Source of the DNA: Calcarisporiella thermophila CBS 279.70
Lineage: Eukaryota; Calcarisporiellomycota
DNA: 64,000 nucleotides
NCBI RefSeq assembly: GCF_041956535.1
Contig: NW_027192200.1
Location: 46,042 to 110,041 of the forward strand
Reading direction: 5' to 3'
Part shown: one piece after another, positions 24,176-34,013 of the stretch
Layout: each line of letters begins with the position of its first letter
Position numbering within the stretch: position 1 is the first letter of the stretch
Position numbers and translations under genes: made by a program
Notes under the pieces: model-generated
The model's database searches: none
What the model saw: only the letters and a program-made list of their open reading frames with translations
What the model was told of the DNA's origin: nothing

Positions 24176-25561
24176 TCACCCTCTTTGGGGTTGCTGATGT
24201 TGATGGAGTTGATGTTGCTGCAGCTGGTCAAGGACCAGGCCTTCTAAATAGGAGCACCGCTCTCGCAACTCTTTGGTCTCCTTCCGCAGCTTCTCCCGTT
24301 CGTCCAGAAGAGCCACCAGCTTGGCATAGGCACGGCCACTCAGTGCTTCGAATTTGTCTCGCGAGTTGCGCATGGCGGCCATGAGGCGCTTCTTCGCCCG
24401 CTGTTCCGCAAAGAGTTGGGAATGCGCCTGCTGTAGCTTGTGAAGCAGCTCCTCGCGACTCTCGGCCTTGTCTTCAGGCGACGTGTCGGCGCTGGGGAGA
24501 GGGGGGTGATTCTCCTCGGGAGACGACGACTCGGTCTGCGTCGCTGCCGTATCAACCTTTCGGTCGGTTTGGACTTGCACGTGTCGTACTCGCCTCCCGG
24601 TGGCGGGGGCGCGGGGGGAGCGCTCGATCACCTCCACCAGCCCCACCTCGCGCCGCACAAGAGCCACGCGCTTTGACAACTCGAGCTCCACCAGATCCTT
24701 CTCCTCCTCGGCCTTATTGGCCGCGTCCGCATCCGCCACGTTTTTCTTGCGGATCATGGCCGTTGTAAAGGGCCCCTCACTGGCCTGCTTCTCGAGCTTG
24801 GCATCTCCGTCGAACGCCTCCTTCTGGGAATTTGAGGCCTCCATCCGATAGGGCGAATGCGACTCCCCCTTAGCTGGAGCAGTTGAGAGCGGGTGCATAT
24901 CCCGGTCGGGCCGACGATAGGCGTCAGGGGATTCGTATTTCTCGCGCTGATAATGATTCACTCCACCGAGTGCGTCTCTTCTCTCCTTGATGCTACTTCC
25001 TCCCCCAACGCTACCCTCCTTGGAATTCCCGTTGCTTTTCACACTGCTTCCGCCCCCACTGTGACTACCCATGATATAGTCCTGGGACGAAATCGTCACG
25101 ACGGTTTCCGCGAGGATGGAGCTTTCCCTGTTCCTCGGCGCCAGATAATCATATTCATTGAAGCCTCGGCCGTCGGCCTTGTTGCTATCCTGGGTGGAGA
25201 ACGTGTCGTATTCGGTGATAATGGGGACGTATTTCTTTCCCGCAGGGCGCCCCGGTCCGGGCGGCTGCAGCCGCGAGGGGGGGGCCAGCGAGTGAGCCTG
25301 AGCTCCTTCCCCATTCATCGCATCCAGCGGCTTCTCTTTCGACTTGTTCCGCCGGAAGAACAACCGTTTTCGTTCCTTCTTCTCGGAAGCTTGCGTCGCG
25401 GGCTCCTCGGGTGGCTCTGGCGGCCCCGTGGTGGCAAGAAACTCGGCGAGTGACTGGGTGGTTTGGGGTTTGGCGCTGCTGGAGAAAAAGTCGTCATCAG
25501 AATCGTTTTCGTAAACGATAGTGAGAGGGGATTTGGGCACGAGGGCCGCCTTTTGAGGCAT
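24176..25561 (-). CDS. Uncharacterised coiled-coil protein
   Basis: A single-exon ORF of 461 residues from ATG 25561. The N-terminal third is low complexity and charged, with an acidic DSDDDFF cluster near 20, the motif SLAEFLATTGPPEP at about 38-51 and a basic KKERKRLFFRRNKSKEK patch. The middle is Ser/Gly-rich. Residues about 265-335 are helical, and the last 100 residues (from EDKAESREELLHKL) form a strong coiled coil with a Gln/His-rich end. There is no signal peptide or membrane segment. The short SLAEFL-TTGP motif occurs in uncharacterised fungal proteins as far as I recall, which gives no function. G+C-rich codon use and an uninterrupted frame on a consistent strand support a real gene. 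Confidence 0.75.
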   Translation of the reverse strand: MPQKAALVPKSPLTIVYENDSDDDFFSSSAKPQTTQSLAEFLATTGPPEPPEEPATQASEKKERKRLFFRRNKSKEKPLDAMNGEGAQAHSLAPPSRLQPPGPGRPAGKKYVPIITEYDTFSTQDSNKADGRGFNEYDYLAPRNRESSILAETVVTISSQDYIMGSHSGGGSSVKSNGNSKEGSVGGGSSIKERRDALGGVNHYQREKYESPDAYRRPDRDMHPLSTAPAKGESHSPYRMEASNSQKEAFDGDAKLEKQASEGPFTTAMIRKKNVADADAANKAEEEKDLVELELSKRVALVRREVGLVEVIERSPRAPATGRRVRHVQVQTDRKVDTAATQTESSSPEENHPPLPSADTSPEDKAESREELLHKLQQAHSQLFAEQRAKKRLMAAMRNSRDKFEALSGRAYAKLVALLDEREKLRKETKELRERCSYLEGLVLDQLQQHQLHQHQQPQRG

Positions 25562-26278
25562 GGCGATAATGGTTTAGAGAAGGAACGGGGAGGGGCAATG
25601 GTCGAGATCCGGTGGTGATAGAGAGAGAGGGGGCACGAGAGAAGAAGGGAAAGAATAGATAGGAAGGGTCGGACCGAAAGGGTAGAAGGGGGACTTGTCG
25701 CGGGAATGAGCACAGAAGCACGAGTTTGTTCGATACTCGCTTTCTAATTAGTCGAGGTTCTCAAAAAAAAGGGGGGATTTTCTTAACGGGTAAGACAAGA
25801 AGAGAGGGAAAAAGGGAACACGGGATGGGAAATAGAAGCCAGACGCGAAATGGAAGCGAGATGAAAAAGATGATGGTGAGGTGTGTTCATTCCCACAATG
25901 ACAAACAACACCAACAGCAACAAATAGTCAGCGGCACAGAAATAAGGATCAATCGAAGAAGAATGAAAAAAAAACAGGAATATGTCCGTGAGTGAAGCTT
26001 GTTTCTTTTGTGGGTTGTGTAACCCGCTCACCACTTGAGACAAATGCCGAGTTTCAGACGGAATTAGAAAGTGGTGCTATTTTCGTCTCTCCCCAGTTGA
26101 ATTCGGATGACGAAGATTCGGCTGGCCAAATAGCCCGGGATGGGTGGCGGAGCGGCGTGCGGACTTCCATCGTCTATTTGCTCAGGTCGGCAGCCGTGGC
26201 CGCGGCCGCTGCTTCCATCTCCCGCAGCGTGTCTGCCCGCCTTCTCTCTAGCCATCCGAGCATGCACAATAAGAACCA
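25562..26278. other. Intergenic region
   Basis: 717 bp between two minus-strand genes, forming the upstream region of the coiled-coil orphan. A pyrimidine-rich stretch on the minus strand lies just upstream of its ATG. Short overlapping frames on both strands have no support. Confidence 0.5.
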
Positions 26279-27353
26279 TTAGGCCTCCCGGTCCATATCC
26301 TCTTCTCTGTTGAATGGAGCCTTACCGCTTAGCCGCCGGCTGCATTCTGCCAGGTGTTCTCGCAAGGTCCCGTGCCCCGACTTTTGCACGCGTATCGCGT
26401 CTCCGTCGTATCCAAATACCTCGAGGTGGTAGGGGGGGAGCACCTGCTCCTTGATGATAGCGTTGGAGATCAAGTAGGTCGCCTATGCAGAATGGGGTGC
26501 ATCGAAGGGGATGAGGGGGGCTTAGCAAACTCACACATAATGACCGGAATACTCACAAACACGTCGTTGGCCGCATACTCTTTCTGCTGCGGGGTCAGAT
26601 ACCGCATCTCCCAGTTACTGAGGCGCGCATGTTGGTCCTTCGCGAGCTCCTGCCCAAGCATGACTCTGCTCAAGCTCTTGAGGGAAATAATGGGGCGCCT
26701 GTGGCCAAAGACGCCTTTGTTCGCTAGTAGCTTCCCCCCTAGGTTTTGGCCGCGATCATATCCACCCTTATCCACATCTCCGTCTCCACCCGCATTGCCA
26801 ACGCCATCATGGTGCAGGTAACCATGCTCTTTTACCTCCCGGCACAGCCGACTCGCTTCGCACATTCCTTTCGCTTTGATCCCGAGATCGTGCAACTTCT
26901 TGGCGTCTATTCGAACGTTTACCCCCATTTTCACGATCTCCTCCGTCTCCAACAGCAGCCGTACATGCTCCGGCACAGCATGCATATGATGCAAATGGAG
27001 GAGGAGAATCGCGGTGCGATCGCAGAGTTGGAGGAGGGCAAGAGGGCGCTGCTTGTAGGGGCGTGCGAAAGGAAAGGGCGTGGACCATTCGGAGTCCAGG
27101 GCTATGAGGGGAAATTTCTCGCTGGCCGGAGCCATTTGGGATAATTAGACAGAATGGAAGCGATCCAATCCAAGCAAGAACACCCTTACCAATTCATCAG
27201 CATGATGCGCGCCATCTTATCCGCCTTCTCGTAGTCGGCCGTGTAGTACACTCGCTGCCGGTGCCGCGTGTAATCAACATATGGGTAGAGGGGGGCATGG
27301 GTGGAATAGCACCTGGATCCGCATAGGCGGCGCGGTAGAGGGAGCCTTCTCAT
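26279..27353 (-). CDS. DEDDy 3'-5' exonuclease (RNase D/WRN-like), probably mitochondrial
   Basis: Exons 27353-27190, 27121-26557 and 26482-26279 give 310 residues, with introns of 68 and 74 nt. The exonuclease domain starts at FPLIALDSEW with the catalytic Asp64/Glu66 pair, continues through GVNVRIDAKKLHDLGI with the third acidic residue, and closes with PQQKEYAANDVF, the Tyr-x3-Asp of DEDDy enzymes. The first exon encodes MRRLPLPRRLCGSRCYST, an Arg/Ser-rich sequence without acids that looks like a mitochondrial presequence. A Gly/Asp-rich insert (about 175-195) separates motifs II and III. Substrate (RNA or DNA) cannot be told from sequence. The start at 27353 was chosen over an in-frame ATG 111 bases upstream because of the presequence, and either is possible. 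Confidence 0.88.
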
Positions 27354-28652
27354 GGTTGGGGAGGAGGATTGAAAGGACGAAGTGACCGTATTTATCAGAC
27401 CACTGCCTATTCTGGGAGGGTAATAATTTTTGGTTCCAAGCCGCAGCCCAATTCCAGTGTCCATTTCTAATCACGTTAGACTAGGAGACAGGAGTTTTTG
27501 GGGCTTCTCGGTGGAGGCGAAGAATTCCCCAGATTGATTTGGTCCTATGGTGGACTCCTGGACCCAAGCCATTCCCCAATTCGGGATTTGTTTTCTCGGA
27601 ATGCAATCGGGCCAACCAAAACAGATATACTATAGAGATAGGGGGAGAAGAACCGGTACTTCAACCCTATTCCAAAGAACATGGTCTTACAAGAATGAGA
27701 AACATTCCAACATTCCCTTTATTATCAGGTCACAAGAAGTAAAACTTGTGAAGCGCCACGTCTTCGGCCCGTCTTTTGATGGCCAGTAGTGGTTATTGCA
27801 AAAGGGAGGTTGAAGAGGTCGTGTAAAAACGGGAACTAAAACCTCTTGTGAAGGCCTGCCAATAGCTTCATCTTGCCACAGAGCAAGCACATTGCGTCCC
27901 CGCTCTGAGTCATCTGGACCCTAGCTTTAGGCTGGGGTAGAAACATCCTCTAGTACTATTCCTTCATTAACTATCGAAATGACCCATCATCATTCGTATG
28001 TCACGATGCCATGTCATGATAGGGTAAAACACGGCTCCCTGGAATGCATAGAGACCCCATGCCTAAGTGGGTGGCTAACTATCCAAGCGCGCGCGTACCC
28101 ATGAAATGCTTGTTCACCACCTGAACACCCCAGTGCAATAAGCGAGTGAACGTCTCTGCTGTATTCACACTATTTGGCTTTTTATTATTTTAAGCTTTGC
28201 ATTTTGGAATTTTACTATTCACAATAAAAAAAAAGAGAAATGATGAATTCTATGAATTCCAATAGAAATAAAGGGGGAAAAAGGATCATAGGGAGAAAAG
28301 AAAAAGGGGAGAGGGGAGAGGGGGAGGGAAAAAAAAAACGTCCATCCTTGCAAAAAAAAAAAAAGAATATATATAAAAGAAGAATATAGTAACAAATAAA
28401 AAGCGCATTCCTCAAATATCCACAAGAGAGGAGGGAGAAAGCAACCAACGCAAGAGCCAGATCCAAGAGCCGAGCGGACGCGCCCTTCCCCTTTAACCCG
28501 ACAAAATGTACTTATGAGAGATTATATAGTAGGAGGAGAGTGAGAAAGTAGGCGGGAAGAGTGCACAACGCTCCGAGTATATATATACATCCACCAACAT
28601 ATATATACACCTTGCGACGAAGGATTGGCTTGAGCCATCGAGCCTCCACGCG
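27354..28652. other. Intergenic region, nothing recognised
   Basis: 1.3 kb between minus-strand genes. Purine-rich and A-rich tracts at 28228-28370 and TATATA repeats at 28576-28610 lie downstream of the RING gene. No supported gene. Confidence 0.55.
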
Positions 28653-31055
28653 TTATCCTTGTGCCATGGGAGGGGTCGGTGCACTCTCATCCGTGGTGGT
28701 GTTTCCCGCCTCCCGCTCTTCCACCGCAGCGGCTCTACAAATGGGACACTTGTTGGCCCCCTCGGTCAGCCATTTATCGATGCACTCCCGATGGAAACCA
28801 TGCCGGCACCGCAGAATACGCACCATGTCGCCTCCCCCGTACTCCGTCAGGCACACTTGGCAGCTGTTCCCCGTCCCCAGCAGCTCGAACCCAGGCACCT
28901 GACCCAGAGTTTTGTCAAAGGCTGCACACGGCAGCGCACTATCAATGGCGTCCTGGGTGGTGGTGGGGGGCCGCGCAGGGCCCAGGACGGCCGCAAGCCG
29001 GAGCAGATCTTCGTAGGTGGGTTGGTCGGAGAGAAGGGAGGGCGAGGTGAGGATCGGGTGGCCGGAGGGAAAGGTGCCTCCAATGATGAAGATGACGTAG
29101 GTGCGTGTGACCCGCCGATGGCTTGGAGGAGCGAGACCCTGGCCAGACAGGGGCGGCCCCGGGGGCAACGCCGTGGTGTTGGTGGAGGAGGAGGAGTAGG
29201 AGGAGGACGAGGAGGCGGCCGAGGAGAGAACGTGTGGGTGGGGCTGTGGCGACATCCGGGAGGAGGGGGGCGGAGGTGACGAGGGTCGCAGGGAGGTGGA
29301 GCCTTCGTTCCCCGGGGCTGCCGAATCGTTGTACATTGAGAATGGGTATCCGCTCGACATGGTGCGCAGGGTGGTGATGGACGCGGCATCGTTCACGACG
29401 CTCTCCCCGTCCTCCGCCTCGGTGCCGTTGTCTTCGGCCCCGTGTCTTGACGCTGAGGGCCGATCGATCGACCGAATCCCAACAAAGAGCACCGGGACCA
29501 TTCCCGCCTCGTTTGCGTCCGCTCCTTCCGGGGGTCCGCCAATCCTAAAGAACCGCATCTGCCCACTGCTGCCCATCCCGCCGAGCGAGGAGATGTCCGG
29601 CATGGAGTTGACGGAGATTGGCAATGGGGCAGGGTTCTCGTCTCCACCCGTGCCCGCATTCCCATCCGTCCCTCTTGCCGTAGTATTTGGCTCCAGGCCC
29701 GTATCCGCGCCTGTCTCACGCGCTCCCGACTCTGCATCGTCGTTTTCACCGGCGGCGGCGTCCTGGCGCTCCAGATTGCTCAACATCCGTTCCAAGGTAG
29801 AGATGAGGGTGTTGTCCGTGATGAAATTGGCCAGAGCGGCGGTGTTATGCCGCTCCTCGCCTCCTCTCGCGGGCTGGTCTCCGTCCGGCTCGTGGCGCGA
29901 GGAAGAGTGGAGCCGCTGGGCTTCACTGGCAGGGTGAGGTCCCGCAAAGTCGGCCGTGGAGGACTGGCCACTGGAGGCGCGCCGCAGCAAGGAGGCCGCG
30001 GTGGAGGCAACCAGGCTTGCAAGCACTCGGCTAAACCGCGTGTTTCCTCCGGCCGCTTGCGAGGGGTGATCGTGCTCCACAGCGTCGCCACCATCCAGAA
30101 GCTGTGAATCGTGCAGCCACTGGTCGTCTCGAGTTTCGTGGCGCCGTCGGCGGGTGTGCCACCCTTCGCCATATTCCACGTCCAAATGGTCCTCCGGCCC
30201 GTAGAGTGAAGGGGGGCGTTCACCAGAGCTGTTCTCAAAGACAAGATTACGGGTAGCGGTGCGGTCCTGCCACCTGTTTTCGTCCTCATCATCTAGGGCC
30301 ATCCCGTCCCCCCCGCCGATCGCACTTTCTGCTGTAGGGTTCCTCTCGCCTGCATGTTCCCTAGCTTTTTGCTGCTCGTCGCCCTCTTTTTCTCCTTCTT
30401 CCTCAGGACCGTAGTCGGCGTGGTCGTAATCATCCAGCCTCCGATAGTCGCCCTCGATGTGACTGTAAACCGGTTCGTCCTCGTGCAGCTGGGGATCTTC
30501 CTCCATGGGGTTATATTGCATCCTATCGGACTCTTCAGATTGCGCTCGCCGCTGGTCCAACGGGGAGGACGAGGCAGGATAATATGTGGAATCTCTTAAA
30601 GGCAGCCCTACTGGCCGGGTGTATCGAGGGTGAGATGAGGAGGACGAGGAGGAAGGCGATGGCGTCGAACTGCGCAGCATCCCGTGCAGTCGCTGCAAGC
30701 GCCCTAAAGGCCGCGCCGCCCCTCCACCGTTTCCCGCGACCCCACCCAACGAACCCGATGAGGCTGATTGTAGCCCATTCCATCCACGCGAGCCGCCTAC
30801 ACAGGAATTGTTGATGCCGGTGCTGCTCCCGCTGGAATGGGAAATGATAGGATAGAGGCTGAATAGCCGTCGTCTTCGGCGCGCACTTGTACTCCTCAGA
30901 GCACGCGATGACCGTGCTAGGGGCGGAGTGGCGGAGGATCTTTCTGCCGGATGTGCTGGTACGGGCGAGGGCGTGGATGCCGGTGAGTGATCACTCGCGT
31001 CGACAGTGGGGGGGTGGGGATCATGGCTGCGGGAGGTCGAGAAACTATGGCCCAT
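28653..31055 (-). CDS. RING-H2 finger protein, putative E3 ubiquitin ligase
   Basis: A single-exon ORF of 800 residues. The N-terminus MGHSFS fits an N-myristoylation site, so membrane attachment is possible. The first 660 residues are Ser/Pro/Gly-rich and disordered, with an acidic stretch (about 195-260). Near 660-710 there is a compact module with YVIFIIGGTFPSGHP and PTYEDLLRLAAVLGPARPP. It is followed by a RING-H2 finger at about 732-774 whose ligands read C-x2-C, C-x-H-x3-H/C spacing and CPIC. RING-H2 proteins recruit E2 enzymes. The pre-RING module recurs next to RING fingers in other fungal proteins as far as I recall, without an assigned role. No transmembrane helix was found. The substrate is unknown. 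Confidence 0.88.
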   Translation of the reverse strand: MGHSFSTSRSHDPHPPTVDASDHSPASTPSPVPAHPAERSSATPPLARSSRALRSTSARRRRRLFSLYPIISHSSGSSTGINNSCVGGSRGWNGLQSASSGSLGGVAGNGGGAARPLGRLQRLHGMLRSSTPSPSSSSSSSHPRYTRPVGLPLRDSTYYPASSSPLDQRRAQSEESDRMQYNPMEEDPQLHEDEPVYSHIEGDYRRLDDYDHADYGPEEEGEKEGDEQQKAREHAGERNPTAESAIGGGDGMALDDEDENRWQDRTATRNLVFENSSGERPPSLYGPEDHLDVEYGEGWHTRRRRHETRDDQWLHDSQLLDGGDAVEHDHPSQAAGGNTRFSRVLASLVASTAASLLRRASSGQSSTADFAGPHPASEAQRLHSSSRHEPDGDQPARGGEERHNTAALANFITDNTLISTLERMLSNLERQDAAAGENDDAESGARETGADTGLEPNTTARGTDGNAGTGGDENPAPLPISVNSMPDISSLGGMGSSGQMRFFRIGGPPEGADANEAGMVPVLFVGIRSIDRPSASRHGAEDNGTEAEDGESVVNDAASITTLRTMSSGYPFSMYNDSAAPGNEGSTSLRPSSPPPPSSRMSPQPHPHVLSSAASSSSSYSSSSTNTTALPPGPPLSGQGLAPPSHRRVTRTYVIFIIGGTFPSGHPILTSPSLLSDQPTYEDLLRLAAVLGPARPPTTTQDAIDSALPCAAFDKTLGQVPGFELLGTGNSCQVCLTEYGGGDMVRILRCRHGFHRECIDKWLTEGANKCPICRAAAVEEREAGNTTTDESAPTPPMAQG

Positions 31056-32282
31056 GCTAATTTCGCCGTTGTCCTCCAGTTCGAATTTGAATTTGTATTA
31101 GTACAATGGATATACGGGATTAGGATTAGAAGAGGAGACAAGCAGATGGAAGAAATAAAAGCTTAATCTACATGAGGAAAGGCAAAAGTGATGAGATTAG
31201 CCTCCGACCAAGACAGCAGCTACACGAGATTGGCATCGAAGGATAAGGGTTATGGCGGGAAACCTTTTTGGTTTTGCTTATCTCACCATGCCCATCAGCA
31301 ATGGCGCCAAAAAGTCTCAATCATCCACACAAAAACCCATATCCCGCTGACCTCAGCAAGAAACGTCATAATCACAGCGGGATTAAGCTTACATGTCAAG
31401 AATCCGGCCTCTACGCTGAGCTATCGCCGCTAGAGCAGGTTGGGCGGAAGAAATGAGATGGGGGAAGAAAAAGAAAAGCGATTCGAACCGAATTCCTAAA
31501 AAGAACTCTGCAAGAAATAGAAAAAAAAATTAGGCGGCGGACAGGTTGTTAGAGAAGGTGATTGAAAATCGGCAGCGATGACTCTAGCGTGACTTCCGTT
31601 GGATATCTCCTCCCCCGTGCGCCGGATAGTTTGCGATGCTGAGAAGACGGTGGAAAAGGGGCCGATGGGATTTGTAATAGACCGTTCCAACGGCTGGCCT
31701 TGTTGACTAATATGCTCTCCTCCAATTCGGCCGCAACTTTTGATTTCAAATTGCTCCTCGGCTTGCGAGCGCGGAGGACAAAAAAGCCTTGAACTGGCCG
31801 ATTTGTTCCAGCCTCGTTGTAGTTGAGACCGGAATCCCCCTCCACCCGCATCAACCGCGGTCATGGACGCCTGAGCATGGAATGCATTGCCGCATCCGGC
31901 CCTGCGCGAAGTAAAGCCTTCCCCATCGATCCATATGCTTTTGTCAAAGGAGAAACTCCCCTCTGCGAGATGGCCTAGAAATGAACGCCAACCCGCGCTG
32001 GGCCCGTTTCTTATGTGCGCAGAGCGCGTAGCGTTGCAGGCTCAGTCTTGCTCGCGACAGGCGTCGATTTCACTTGTGCGGTATAAGATCGCCCAAGATC
32101 CAATTTAATTGCATATCCCATATTTGGGGCGTTGAAACCAAGATGGCAGAAACACTGGAGACCCTCGCTGGACGCCTATATTCCATTTACATATCACGCA
32201 TGGGCTTTCTTCATGCCCATATCCCGCTTGGTCTCCTTTATCCATCTCGCGAGGCCCGGTTCTCCGATTGCTGAACTCCGTT
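31056..32282. other. Divergent intergenic region, RING protein / MFS transporter
   Basis: 1.2 kb containing both upstream regions. A minus-strand ORF with ATG at 31864 (122 codons) has no motif and its reality is doubtful. Nothing else is supported. Confidence 0.45.
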
Positions 32283-33728
32283 ATGAGGAATGCTCTCCAA
32301 CGGAGAGACATTGCAAAGGATCAACCCAGGCTGGCCGAAACCGAGCGTGGGCCTGAGATCGCAAACGATGGCAATGTCGAGTATCCCGACGGCAGATATG
32401 GGTGGTGTATTGTTTTCGCGTGTTTCCTCCTCAACTTTGTCGTGTTTGGCTTCAACAATGTTTGGCAAGTGATCAAGGCCATGAATCCAACCCATGCATT
32501 TCGACGACTGAATGCACTCATCTTCTGTGATTACTTCTAGGGGAATCTTCCAGGCCCATTACCTTGAAAACCTGCCCTCTGCTTCTCTTTTCCTCCTCTC
32601 CCTCTGCGGTAGCATCTCTGCAGGCCTCTTGTTCGCCGCCGGCCCCATCTCGCTCCCGCTGGTGACTCGATTCGGATATCGCCTCCCCCTCTCGATCGGG
32701 ACAATCCTGGCCCCGGCGGGAATCGTGCTCATGAGCTTCGCCACGCATGTATGGCATCTTTACTTGAGCTTCTCCATCATGTTTGCCTTGGGCGCGTCGA
32801 TGCTCTTTGTCGCGAGCACCCCCCTGATCCCACAGTGGTTCCTGAGGAAGCGGGGGTTGGCCACCAGTTTATGCGCCACGGGGGGCGGGGTTGGAAGCTT
32901 GATTCTGTCCCCCGTGTCGCAGCATCTCATTGACCGGGTGGGGGTGCAATGGTGCCTTCGGATTGTAGGGTGCTGCTGTCTCCTGCTATGTACCATGGCA
33001 ACACTGCTGGTCAAGCCTTACACCCTCCGCGACCGAGGGTCGAGAGAAATCGCTAGCGACTGGAGTTTCCTTCAGTTGCCGGGCTTTTGGGGCATCCTAT
33101 CCTTCTCGTTCTTGCATCTCTTGGGCTTCATCGCGCCCTATTACTTCGTGCCATGTATGCATACCTTGGCCATTGGTTTCCTCCTCTTCCCGCTCGGTTG
33201 ACTAATGAATGGTTTGATGGTTTTTGCCGCCAAGCCCATGCAATCTCGGCTGGCGTCTCTCCTCAGATGAGCTCCATTTTCGTGGCGCTGATGGCGGGCT
33301 TCAGTATCCCTGGCCGTCTTTGCTGCGGCTTCCTCTCCGACCTCTACGGCCCTTTCAACATCTCGCTTCTCAGCATTTTTCTCTCGGGGGTGTTTTGCTT
33401 TTGCATCTGGGCCCTTCCCCCCAGCTTCGCCTCCCTCTGCACGTTCAGCCTTCTCTACGGCTTCTTCGGGGCGGTCAGCTCGACCCTTGTTCCAGCCTTG
33501 ACCCCCAAGGTCGTGAAGATGGAGCGCTTGGACTCAGCGCTCAACTTCCTCTTCTTCACCAATTCCCTCCCAATGATAATCGGGGGCCTAGTCATAGGTG
33601 TCCTAGTCCATGTGTTGCACGGCTATTTGGCCGCTGCGCTGTTTACGGGGACCGTCTTCCTGTTGGGAGCTGGGTGTCTGTTATGCACCAAGCTTTGGAT
33701 CAATAAGAGTTGGCTTGCTAAAGTGTAA
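32283..33728 (+). CDS. Monocarboxylate-type MFS transporter (MCT/SLC16-like)
   Basis: A plasma-membrane or organelle carrier for a small organic acid or similar solute. The substrate is not predictable. Exons 32283-32464, 32541-33154 and 33235-33728 give 429 residues with about 12 hydrophobic segments. PDGRYGWCIVFACFLLNF fits the MCT signature that opens TM1. GIFQAHYLE, LIPQWFLRKRGLATSLCATGGGVGS and GFSIPGRLCCGFLSDLYGPFN are further family hallmarks. Intron 1 (76 nt) starts with GCAAGT, a GC-AG intron. No GT donor at that place gives the right phase. Intron 2 is 80 nt. The start ATG at 32283 is the first in frame. It converges with LYS2. Confidence 0.92.
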
Positions 33729-34013
33729 CTCAGGAGTGCGCCTTACTCTGCTGGCACCTTTTTTGTGAAAAGAAACAAGGTTCATTTATTGTCACAATAC
33801 CTTTGAATGTTGATGCTTAGGCTCATTATATAATCTACAAGGTCGCGCAGAGTGTATATAAAACGAAAGATTAAGGGGGAAAAAATAGAAGAAAATAAAC
33901 ATAGAAGATGGCAGCTAACTCTAATGTCAAACTTGGAATGTAGAATAAAAAATTGTTAAATGAATCACAAGGGAAAGAAGTGTAGTAGTGTCGCTGTCTA
34001 GCTTGGTCTCATT

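Noticed and set aside
29296-29937. 213-codon plus-strand ORF opposite the RING gene
   Set aside because: Shadow in a G+C-rich disordered coding region. Low complexity only.
31496-31864. 122-codon minus-strand ATG ORF
   Set aside because: No recognisable domain, and it lies in the divergent promoter region of two genes. Not supported enough to call.
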